Source: Desulfobacterales bacterium (GTDB lineage: Bacteria > Desulfobacterota > Desulfobacteria > Desulfobacterales > C00003060). Taken from it: a stretch of 7,200 nucleotides of DNA. A program made the position numbers and the translations under genes. The notes beneath the pieces were generated by a model. That model had not been told where the DNA came from, did not search any database, and was given only the letters and a program-made list of their open reading frames with translations. The stretch spans positions 1-7,200 of the forward strand of contig JAUWMM010000086.1 of NCBI GenBank assembly GCA_030613145.1, read 5' to 3'. Below are positions 1 through 4,905 of this stretch, in pieces (position 1 is the stretch's first letter; every line of letters starts with the position of its first letter).

Positions 1-1032
1 GTCCTCTGAATCTGTAGAGTTTGACCCATCGAGGGTTACCATTACACCCTCATTAACTGTTTGATCAGGTCCCGCGTCAGCGATCGGCACCATGTTGACC
101 CAAGATACGTTAACGATGCACGTGTCTTCAGATCGGAGTCCTCCATCGTCAACCACAGTCAATTTGAAGGTCAATGATGCTTCACTTGTAACATCGGGGG
201 CAGTGAAAATCACCTGTGCTGCTTCTGTATTAGAAAGCGTTACGGGTATGCCTCCTATTTGTGTCCAACAATATGAAACAACGGTACCGTCCGGATCAAA
301 AGTATTAGAACCGTCCAACGTTACCGTATTTCTTTCCTTCACAGTTTGATCAGGTCCCGCGCTTGCCGTGGGCGCCTGGTTTATGTTGGACACATTTATG
401 ATCACCGTGTCGGAATCAGAGAGTCCACCATCATCTTCGACCGTCAATTCGAAAATCAATGCTTCGCCCGTCACACTGACGGAAGGTGCAACGAACGTTG
501 GTTGGACGGATGCAGGGTCAGATAAGAATATCTGAGTTCCAGCCTTTTGAGTCCAGTTATAGCTCAAGACTGTATACTCCGGATCTAGTGAGTTAGAACC
601 GTTAAGTGTAACAAGTGTCCCTGCATCAACCGTTCGATCGGGCCCTGCGCTCGCTGTAGGGGCATTGTTATTCGATTCTTGAAAACAGACTTCGGTGGAA
701 TCTCCACTCTCGTTTCCAGCGGCATCAAATGCTCTGGCAACAAAACAGTATTTTATCGAATCATTCAGGCTATAGATCGTACAGACCGTATCACTACCTT
801 CCCAGGCGGGCTGATTATAGTCATAAATCTGTCCATCTTCTCGGTGGTAGATGCGATAGCCGGCCAGGTCAGGCTCTATATTGGCTTCCCAGGAAAGGGT
901 CACATCCGTCGGATAAGAAGTTATCGGGGCAAATAATACAAGAAAGGCAATCAAAATGATGACAAGGGATGTATGACCCGGAACAAGGTGAACACAGTCA
1001 TTTTGAAACTTTTTTGTCGAATAGCCTGACAT
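1..1032 (-). CDS. Exported FN3 / PKD-repeat surface protein, C-terminus cut by window edge
   Basis: The first 344 codons are open from an ATG at 1032 to base 1, with no stop, so the gene continues beyond the window. The start is fixed by GGAGGTG (1038-1044) five bases upstream. Residues 22-38 form a hydrophobic export signal or membrane anchor (TSLVIILIAFLVLFAPI). Residues about 41-118 look like a fibronectin type III domain (VTLSW, AGYRIYHRE, YCFVARAFDAAGNES). Three PKD/REJ-like (K319L-type) domains follow, starting near residues 124, 220 and 315. Each begins with a variant of APTASAGPDQTV and continues with VTLDGSN; the first two complete domains also show the W-TQ core and LTVEDDGGLSDSD end. 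The repeat period is 95-96 residues. Such Ig-fold arrays are typical of large adhesins or secreted enzymes, so a role at the cell surface is inferred; any catalytic or anchoring part lies outside the window. A c-di-GMP riboswitch in its leader suggests control of attachment or biofilm. Confidence 0.9.
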   Translation of the reverse strand, partial: MSGYSTKKFQNDCVHLVPGHTSLVIILIAFLVLFAPITSYPTDVTLSWEANIEPDLAGYRIYHREDGQIYDYNQPAWEGSDTVCTIYSLNDSIKYCFVARAFDAAGNESGDSTEVCFQESNNNAPTASAGPDRTVDAGTLVTLNGSNSLDPEYTVLSYNWTQKAGTQIFLSDPASVQPTFVAPSVSVTGEALIFELTVEDDGGLSDSDTVIINVSNINQAPTASAGPDQTVKERNTVTLDGSNTFDPDGTVVSYCWTQIGGIPVTLSNTEAAQVIFTAPDVTSEASLTFKLTVVDDGGLRSEDTCIVNVSWVNMVPIADAGPDQTVNEGVMVTLDGSNSTDSED

Positions 1033-1035
1033 CAA

Positions 1036-1086
1036 AGCACCTCCTGAATCTCACCTGCCGCACGTCACGCAGCTCCAAGAGGTGCT
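1036..1086 (-). promoter_or_regulatory. Riboswitch expression platform: SD-sequestering helix
   Basis: In the minus-strand RNA, AGCACCTCTTGGA (1086 to 1074) can pair with TTCAGGAGGTGCT (1048 to 1036): 13 pairs, two of them G-U. The second strand contains the whole SD of the gene starting at 1032. The loop holds a further hairpin (1057-1073, seven pairs with wobbles). The anti-SD follows the aptamer within a few bases. Part of it (CACCT) can also pair with an alternative AGGTG at 1052-1056. There is no T-run, so translational rather than transcriptional control is inferred. Whether ligand turns the gene on or off cannot be read from the sequence. Confidence 0.6.
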
Positions 1087-1089
1087 ACC

Positions 1090-1178
1090 CACGCCGGCAG
1101 CCCTGCTGCCCTATCCTGAACTATTTGGACTTAGGCCAGCGGCTTTGCGTCCCACCCTTTCGAGTGGTTTGCCTTTTT
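1090..1178 (-). promoter_or_regulatory. Cyclic di-GMP-I (GEMM-I) riboswitch aptamer
   Basis: Read on the minus strand, the conserved GEMM-I blocks appear in order: GGCAAACC (1173-1166); a hairpin CCACTC-GAAA-GGGTGG with the GNRA tetraloop (1167-1152); GGGACGCAAAGCC (1153-1141); GGCCTAAG (1137-1130), which with TAGG (1113-1110) forms the tetraloop-receptor-like part of the second arm; then GGGCAGC and AGGGCTGCC (1111-1096), matching the GGTAGCGGGGTTACC segment of the family. GEMM-I RNAs bind the second messenger c-di-GMP. It lies 58 nt upstream of the start codon of the FN3/PKD protein gene. I recognised the family from memory of the consensus; it was not scored with a covariance model. Confidence 0.92.
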
Positions 1179-1193
1179 CGAGTGTACGTCGTT

Positions 1194-1221
1194 GATATAT
1201 GTTTCTCGTACAAGCACACAA
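1194..1221 (-). promoter_or_regulatory. Sigma-70-like promoter for the riboswitch transcript
   Basis: TTGTGT (1221-1216) and TATATC (1199-1194) are spaced by 16 bases on the minus strand. Transcription would start near 1187, just upstream of the aptamer. Both hexamers are imperfect, so position is the main support. Confidence 0.4.
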
Positions 1222-1230
1222 GTTATGTCA

Positions 1231-1263
1231 GAAAGGCAGGGGCAAGTGTGCCCCCTGCCTTTC
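1231..1263 (-). terminator. GC-rich hairpin terminator, possibly bidirectional
   Basis: GAAAGGCAGGGGC (1231-1243) and GCCCCCTGCCTTTC (1250-1263) pair almost perfectly, with one bulged base and a 6-nt loop. The stem is flanked by A and T tracts on both sides, although the T tract is only three long. It sits between the end of the 290-residue secreted protein gene and the promoter of the riboswitch transcript, as expected for a terminator separating two minus-strand units. Confidence 0.6.
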
Positions 1264-1313
1264 CAATTCACGACACGTCTTCGCCACTATACCAGAAAGT
1301 TCTTCTCGCCATT

Positions 1314-1350
1314 CGCTGACGGATTATCCCGTCCATCATATCCATCAGCG
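1314..1350 (-). other. 3'-UTR stem-loop after the secreted protein gene
   Basis: CGCTGACGGAT (1314-1324) and ATCCATCAGCG (1340-1350) form an 11-pair stem with one G-T wobble and a 15-nt loop. It lies 17 bases past the stop codon at 1367, before the GC-rich terminator. No T-run follows. It may protect the 3' end of the mRNA or act as part of a tandem terminator; the role is unknown. Confidence 0.4.
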
Positions 1351-1366
1351 ATACAGCCCTATGTCC

Positions 1367-2239
1367 CTAATTTGGGTAAAATCGGACCTGCAGTAATTTT
1401 ACTCCGTTGTTGTCTGTATTCCAAAGGTAGGTGACAAAGTCCCCAATATTAAACACCCATTCATCCGTATATTCGTGGCAATAACCTAGCAGCGAAGTGT
1501 ATCCCTCGGGACATGATGACATCAAGGTTTCAGTATCCACAGTAGCGTCAACGCACTCATCAAAGATACCATCACCCGTTAAGTCTATACAACACAGTTC
1601 CCTTGTCTCTTCATACGCCAACGGTTCGTACAAGTAACAAACAGTCCCGCTCCAGAGAAAAAGCCCGCTGATATCAATGGCTTTCGATTTTCCTTTTTTG
1701 CGCGTAAAGCTTACAGAGGATGTTTCAAAACCGTTATCTGTAACGAGTCCGAGATATACCAGATCATTTCCATTTTCATCCTCAACTGCTACCAATTCAG
1801 GACTTATTTGAATATCAGGCTCATCGGTTGGTTTAGCCAAGGCTCTTGCGTACACCCGGTATCCCCGCTCATTTTTCGGCAGCTGAATAACGGCACCGTC
1901 TCCATCAAAACCAGCACAAGGATCTGTCACCCTGAGTTCTGTAATTGCTTCGGCCTTTTTACCTTTTCCAGATTCCATATAGATCTCGATGCCGTCCCCA
2001 TTTTCAGGCACAAAAAGTGCGTTGCCATAGATGAGATTTCCAAACTCGTCATATTCTTGATCTGGGCAGTTAAATCCGGCCTTCTTTCCAATAATGTTCA
2101 AGTTGTAATGTTCTCCACTCGGAAAACCGTTACTCTTCTCAATAACATCTTGTGGTTTGCCCGCCATAACTGTTGGAGTCGTTCCAACCAGCAGAACTAC
2201 TAACATGATCAATACTGCACTTACTGCAAATCGTTTCAT
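1367..2239 (-). CDS. Secreted protein of unknown function (NGFPSG-type, 290 aa)
   Basis: The ATG at 2239 is preferred over an in-frame ATG at 2275 because GAAAGGAG (2246-2253) lies six bases before it and a classical signal peptide begins there: MKR, a hydrophobic stretch to about residue 20, then a VMA-type cleavage site near residue 26. The mature protein opens with SNGFPSGEHYNLNIIGKK (36-53), a block I have seen in exported bacterial and archaeal proteins of unknown function, but I cannot name a family. Eight cysteines (58, 108, 201, 216, 217, 229, 243, 254) suggest disulfides or metal binding outside the cytoplasm. DLTGDGIFD (219-227) resembles a calcium-binding EF-hand/dockerin loop. No catalytic motif is recognisable. 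The gene is transcribed alone, behind a sigma-54-like promoter with a leader of about 113 nt, and is followed by two hairpins. Confidence 0.88.
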   Translation of the reverse strand: MKRFAVSAVLIMLVVLLVGTTPTVMAGKPQDVIEKSNGFPSGEHYNLNIIGKKAGFNCPDQEYDEFGNLIYGNALFVPENGDGIEIYMESGKGKKAEAITELRVTDPCAGFDGDGAVIQLPKNERGYRVYARALAKPTDEPDIQISPELVAVEDENGNDLVYLGLVTDNGFETSSVSFTRKKGKSKAIDISGLFLWSGTVCYLYEPLAYEETRELCCIDLTGDGIFDECVDATVDTETLMSSCPEGYTSLLGYCHEYTDEWVFNIGDFVTYLWNTDNNGVKLLQVRFYPN

Positions 2240-2362
2240 TTTTTTCTCCTTTCTTGGATTACTCACAGAAATCAACTGTTCTCTTTTTTCCGCCTAAAAC
2301 TGGAGATAAAATCTGCGGTGTCCTGTGGTGCTATGTATTTTGCTGCGTTAACGGATGCTCTG

Positions 2363-2378
2363 AGCAATGCCCATGCCA
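2363..2378 (-). promoter_or_regulatory. Sigma-54 (RpoN) promoter, -24/-12 type
   Basis: The minus strand reads TGGCAT-GGGCA-TTGCT, against the consensus TGGCAC-N5-TTGCA/T. The invariant GG (2377-2376) and GC (2365-2364) are separated by the required 10 bases. Transcription would start near 2352, about 113 nt before the ATG of the secreted protein gene. An activator of the NtrC family would be needed; no binding site for one was identified. Confidence 0.65.
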
Positions 2379-2781
2379 CATGAAAAGTGAAATCGGTTAT
2401 TCAGATAGGTAGGACTTTTATATCAATTATTTAGAGATGTATTCCGGCGGGATGTGCATTAGACGTTGGCAGCTTGGCTGTCAAGAACAAAGTCATATGG
2501 GGTCATCGGGATTACGAATATGTAAATCGAAACCGGAACTCTGCTAAGTGAAGGATGCAAATGACCATTGGATTAGTGTGAAGCCCATAGTCGGATGAGA
2601 ATCAAGCATGGGGTCGTTGCCTTAAGATGTACAAGGTGTGTTGTGGTGGCAAAACCACTTGAGATTAGAAAAAACAGCTACTTATATGAAGTAGCTCGTT
2701 CTGTGCAAAGTTGGTGTGCTGTTAACCCGTTCTGCAGCAAGGGTGGTCATTTCTTGTGTGTGAACAACCACTGAAACAAGT
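2379..2781. other. Non-coding, hairpin-rich intergenic region
   Basis: No convincing reading frame lies here on either strand. The plus strand can form several short hairpins: TTGGCAG/CTGTCAA (2466-2484, one G-U), GTGGT/ACCAC (2643-2658), AGCTACTT/AAGTAGCT (2676-2696) and GTGGT/ACCAC (2743-2771). I do not recognise an RNA family. The region separates the divergent units starting at 2239 (minus) and 2868 (plus) and must hold any upstream activator sites for their sigma-54-like promoters. Confidence 0.5.
2670..2696 (-). terminator. Rho-independent terminator pointing left
   Basis: On the minus strand AGCTACTT and AAGTAGCT (2696-2676) form a perfect 8-pair stem with a 5-nt loop, followed directly by GTTTTTTC. 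This is a canonical arrangement, though the stem is AT-rich. No minus-strand gene ends just upstream of it, so what it terminates is unclear. Confidence 0.45.
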
Positions 2782-2797
2782 TGGCATCATAATTGCC
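2782..2797 (+). promoter_or_regulatory. Sigma-54-like promoter overlapping a perfect hairpin
   Basis: TGGCAT-CATAA-TTGCC matches the -24/-12 consensus, with GG (2783-2784) and GC (2795-2796) ten bases apart. Transcription would start near 2808, about 60 nt before the ATG at 2868. The same bases lie in a perfect inverted repeat, GTTGGCA/TGCCAAC (2780-2800, loop of 7). The match could therefore be a by-product of the palindrome, or the palindrome could be an operator over the promoter. Confidence 0.45.
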
Positions 2798-2867
2798 AAC
2801 ACCATTCATAGGAAAGTAGTAGTTTATGAAAAAATCAGCTAATGAGGTAAAGCGAGGTGATTAGATT

Positions 2868-3191
2868 ATGAGCACAGACTTATTATCATCTTTCATGGCA
2901 ATCGTTTTCGGTGCACAACACGGCAATGTCACGACTGAAATATGTAACCTATTGACCAATTCATGGCTCCAGATTGCTTTAATTGCCGTACCTTGTATTA
3001 TTTTGCTCATTGGCCGCAGATACAATTTGCTAACGGCGTTTTTGTCTATTCCGGCATCCGTCTGTCTCCTACGATACACCACAGAAGGCATCAGTGTGCC
3101 TGATTGCTATGCTGATAAATTACCGGTTTTCGTGGGCGGCTTTCTAGTTATTGCCGGAATTAATGTCTATTACCATCTTGTAAAGAATTGA
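2868..3191 (+). CDS. Small integral membrane protein, unknown function (107 aa)
   Basis: The ATG at 2868 follows GAGGTGA (2854-2860) by seven bases. Three hydrophobic stretches are visible: residues 34-49 (LQIALIAVPCIILLIG), 54-68 (LLTAFLSIPASVCLL) and 86-103 (PVFVGGFLVIAGINVYYH). The first two are joined by a short basic turn (RRYN), which the positive-inside rule places in the cytoplasm. Between segments two and three lies a short polar loop, TTEGISVPDCYADK. The N-terminal 30 residues are mildly polar. There is no known motif and I do not recognise the family. A 12-codon frame (2826-2864) ends three bases before the start and contains the SD, so translational coupling is possible. No terminator is evident downstream, and the next gene on this strand is almost 700 bp away. 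Confidence 0.72.
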   Translation: MSTDLLSSFMAIVFGAQHGNVTTEICNLLTNSWLQIALIAVPCIILLIGRRYNLLTAFLSIPASVCLLRYTTEGISVPDCYADKLPVFVGGFLVIAGINVYYHLVKN

Positions 3192-3424
3192 CGAAGAACT
3201 GTTTCGGACGAATCTGGAAAGGGTAAACTGTCAGACAACCCGCCAGAATCAACGACCGGCGGCCACCGTCCCAAACTGTGGATAACAACCTTTACACGTT
3301 TGTGTCACGGTATCTCGATTTCGTTTGCAGATCCTCACTGGACTGCCGAATTTGTCGAATCAAGATACCTGCAATGAAGGTAGAATAATCAGAACGGCCA
3401 AATTCTTTAGGGCTCCAAACCATA
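3192..3424. other. Non-coding spacer with a 14-bp repeat fragment
   Basis: No gene, promoter or strong hairpin stands out here. The one notable item is GATACCTGCAATGA at 3364-3377, an exact copy of the left end of the long intergenic repeat at 4601. Confidence 0.4.
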
Positions 3425-3547
3425 TCACAACTCCCACGTGTCAAGTGCCGAAGAGCACGGGCAGGGCTTAGGCTTGCCTGTTTTATGTGTTGACATTTTA
3501 CTGTTTTTCATGTACGGCGAACGAGGCTCAATGAGATTTTTTTTCAT
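3425..3547 (-). CDS. Possible 40-aa Cys-containing small protein
   Basis: AAGGAGG (3553-3559) sits five bases before an ATG at 3547, and the frame runs 40 codons to TGA at 3425. The peptide is basic and Pro/Cys-bearing, with KTGKPKPCPCSSALDTWEL at its C-terminus; the CPC pair could bind metal. It has no signal peptide or membrane segment. The frame remains open upstream to an ATG at 3703, giving a 92-residue version, but that version crosses a strong hairpin and has a poorer start, so the short form is preferred. An opposite-strand frame of 60 codons (3438-3620) has no ribosome binding site. I do not recognise the product. Support is the near-perfect SD alone. Confidence 0.42.
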   Translation of the reverse strand: MKKNLIEPRSPYMKNSKMSTHKTGKPKPCPCSSALDTWEL

Positions 3548-3579
3548 TGAAGCCTCCTTTTTAAGGCCCCTTGGTGTTA

Positions 3580-3600
3580 CCCCCTTGCCAGGGGGCTTTT
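3580..3600 (+). terminator. Possible terminator hairpin
   Basis: CCCCCT-TGCC-AGGGGG (3580-3595) is followed by CTTTT on the plus strand. The T tract is short and the nearest plus-strand gene ends about 390 bases earlier. On the minus strand the same hairpin lies in the leader of the 40-residue ORF, 20 bases before its SD, where it could instead shape translation. Confidence 0.3.
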
Positions 3601-3788
3601 CCTTTGGCCCTACCCGTTGACCCTTGACTGAATCTCTCCTTTCTGTGGATGTGTGGAACTTTTTTGCATAAGAGTGATGTTTATTGCACATTATTGCCAT
3701 CATAGAATGAAAGCTACCAGACGTGTTATTTCATCCAATGCAAGTTAACTATTTAACATCGCTAGTATATTATTCCAAACGTACATGT

Positions 3789-3804
3789 TGGCATGGTTCT
3801 TGAT
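3789..3804 (+). promoter_or_regulatory. Weak sigma-54-like promoter
   Basis: TGGCAT-GGTTC-TTGAT fits the -24/-12 layout except that the -12 element has GA (3802-3803) instead of GC. Transcription would begin near 3815, about 50 nt before the ATG at 3864. It shares TGGCAT and spacing with the sites at 2363 and 2782, which raises its credibility. Confidence 0.35.
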
Positions 3805-3863
3805 ATTGGAGAATAAACAGAGCACTTAACGACGCCCCTCTGGACAAGAGAAAGGATCTTAAA

Positions 3864-4109
3864 ATGGGTAGCGAGAGTCATCTCAGCACTCCAGAAATAA
3901 TAAGCCAGAAGGGGCCCTCTCATTTCTTACTCCTGTACGTCATTGGTAGGGTCTTGGAGAAATACGGCGGCAGCGTGAAAATAGACCGAAACACCAACAC
4001 CGTCGCGTTGAGCATTCCACAGAAAACAAGGACTGCTTGCTGTGAAGAGTTAGAGGGAGTGATAAACGTCATAAAGCCGTTCATTCGTCTTCTCCCTTCC
4101 CACGATTGA
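3864..4109 (+). CDS. 81-aa protein resembling the end of a kinase ATPase domain
   Basis: The ATG follows AAAGGA (3851-3856) by seven bases. Residues 19-52 (SHFLLLYVIGRVLEKYGGS, then VALSIPQ) have the shape of the last part of a histidine-kinase HATPase_c domain: an aliphatic helix ending in EKYGGS, then a beta-strand leading to a P. The N, G1 and ATP-lid motifs of that fold are absent, so it cannot bind ATP as a kinase does. It may be a remnant, a partner-binding fragment or an unrelated fold. Cys59-Cys60 are adjacent. The C-terminal helix (61-77) is amphipathic. The gene is followed after 50 bases by the Cys-rich gene at 4160 on the same strand, probably one transcript from the sigma-54-like site at 3789. 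The family is not recognised. Confidence 0.62.
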   Translation: MGSESHLSTPEIISQKGPSHFLLLYVIGRVLEKYGGSVKIDRNTNTVALSIPQKTRTACCEELEGVINVIKPFIRLLPSHD

Positions 4110-4118
4110 TTCTGGTAG

Positions 4119-4148
4119 TTGAAAAAGCTTCAACGACGCTACGTTGAA
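4119..4148 (+). promoter_or_regulatory. Alternative hairpins directly before a strong SD
   Basis: TTCAACG (4129-4135) pairs perfectly with CGTTGAA (4142-4148), and the stem ends one base before AGGAGG of the next gene. The same TTCAA can instead pair with TTGAA at 4119-4123. The two structures exclude each other and lie in the 50-nt gap between the genes at 3864 and 4160, so they could set the translation of the second gene. Confidence 0.35.
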
Positions 4149-4159
4149 AGGAGGTTTTT

Positions 4160-4390
4160 ATGAAACCAAATGGGAAGCCTCTTTGCAGGTCGGGTGACCG
4201 AAATGCTTTGTGCCCCTATTATGAGGGTTGCTTAGATCATGCTGTCGAACGTCATTGGCGATTTTGGGACTGTTCTATATGCCCGCACAGATCAAAGAAA
4301 AAGAGCTTGGGCCACGCGCCGATGGTCAAAGATCCGAATCCTGAATATCACATTGTCTCAGAAAGCTTCCGGCAATTGGTTGCATTCTAG
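4160..4390 (+). CDS. 76-aa Cys-rich, possible zinc-binding protein
   Basis: AAAGGAGG (4147-4154) precedes the ATG by five bases, so initiation should be efficient. An alternative frame starting at 4239 has no SD and is taken as a shadow. Residues 9-41 carry five cysteines (9, 18, 24, 38, 41) with His27, His32 and His43 nearby. The core reads CPYYEGCLDHAVE, then WRFWDCSICPH. The C-x5-C and C-x2-C pairs look like a small zinc-binding knuckle, and three aromatic residues (W33, F35, W36) lie between them. A basic RSKKKS segment follows at 44-49. I have the impression that similar short Cys proteins occur in Desulfobacterota, but I know no function. It is cytoplasmic by lack of a signal and probably co-transcribed with the gene at 3864. 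Confidence 0.68.
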   Translation: MKPNGKPLCRSGDRNALCPYYEGCLDHAVERHWRFWDCSICPHRSKKKSLGHAPMVKDPNPEYHIVSESFRQLVAF

Positions 4391-4506
4391 CCTCCCAGAG
4401 CCCAGAGTGGTTCTCTTGTCAACACTCAAATCTGCCGGGACACCTCGTTTGACCAGGTTCCTTTTCTAGGCACTTAACAGTATCTATGCAAGGAGCAACG
4501 TGTGAC

Positions 4507-4535
4507 GGGAGAGTTCCCCCTGATCTCTGTTTTTT
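4507..4535 (+). terminator. Weak candidate terminator after the two-gene unit
   Basis: A short imperfect hairpin (GGGA/TCCC at 4507-4518, or AGAG/CTCT at 4510-4528) is followed by a run of six T (4530-4535). The stem is poor, so only the position and the T-run support the call. Confidence 0.25.
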
Positions 4536-4600
4536 CTTTGTGACCATAATTGCGATCACTGTCATCCATCTCTACTAATGACTTCAAGGTGTCGGTTAGA

Positions 4601-4838
4601 GATACCTGCAATGAGGCTGGGTTTTTGAAAGTTCCCATTCCTTTTCGGTTTGCTTTTGAAACCATCACGAATGACGGCCCGCCGTGACGCGACTCCGGCG
4701 CGGCAGGCTCGCGCCCGCCCGCTGAGACGGGCTAACAGCGCGGCTAGTCGCGGCAGGCCCCCACCCCCCGGACTTGACAGTTTTCCCAATTTCCGATTGA
4801 TGTCCAAACCTAAGCTGTTATTTTTTCAGAATATAGAT
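4601..4838 (+). repeat. Long intergenic repeat, left copy (238 bp)
   Basis: This is a direct repeat of 5820-6115. The left arm (4601-4686) differs from 5820-5905 at two of 86 positions by eye. The right arm, from about 4759 to the shared end CAGAATATAGAT, is more diverged. Between them lies a very GC-rich core with short hairpins such as GCCCG/CGGGC. The core has 21 bases (4687-4707) absent from the other copy and lacks its two 39-bp modules. The right arm holds TTGACA (4774-4779), so the repeat may bring promoter sequence to the gene at 4906. I find no terminal inverted repeats and no coding capacity. Confidence 0.85.
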
Positions 4839-4905
4839 GGTACCAGCGATCTGTTGCCGGGTTCTTTCTTGTTGCCGCCATAATAGGAAAAGGGAGGGCA
4901 TTGAA

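Noticed and set aside
1243..1256. Sigma-54 element GGCAC...TTGC on the minus strand inside the terminator hairpin
   Set aside because: Only two bases separate GGCAC from TTGC where five are required, and the bases are explained by the hairpin stem.
92..1396. Plus-strand open frames of 65-116 codons in this region
   Set aside because: None has a good SD. Those up to 959 lie opposite the FN3/PKD gene; the others overlap the riboswitch, the terminator hairpin or the 3'-UTR of the secreted protein gene.
1808..2203. 131-codon plus-strand frame
   Set aside because: It lies fully antisense to the secreted protein gene, lacks an SD, and its composition shows no protein-like features.
2494..2505. 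12-bp inverse match between CATATGGGGTCA here and TGACCCCATATG at 5777-5788
   Set aside because: Similarity does not extend beyond 12 bases and the contexts differ, so it is probably chance.
2480..2660. Group II intron fragment, suggested by the feel of the sequence around GAAACCGGAACTC
   Set aside because: There is no GTGYG-type 5' end followed by recognisable domain structure, no domain V and no reverse transcriptase frame in the window. The resemblance is an impression only.
4562..4883. Open frames across the GC-rich repeat core on both strands
   Set aside because: They are Arg/Ala-rich translations of hairpin DNA, have no SD, and the right repeat copy breaks the frames with module-sized insertions.
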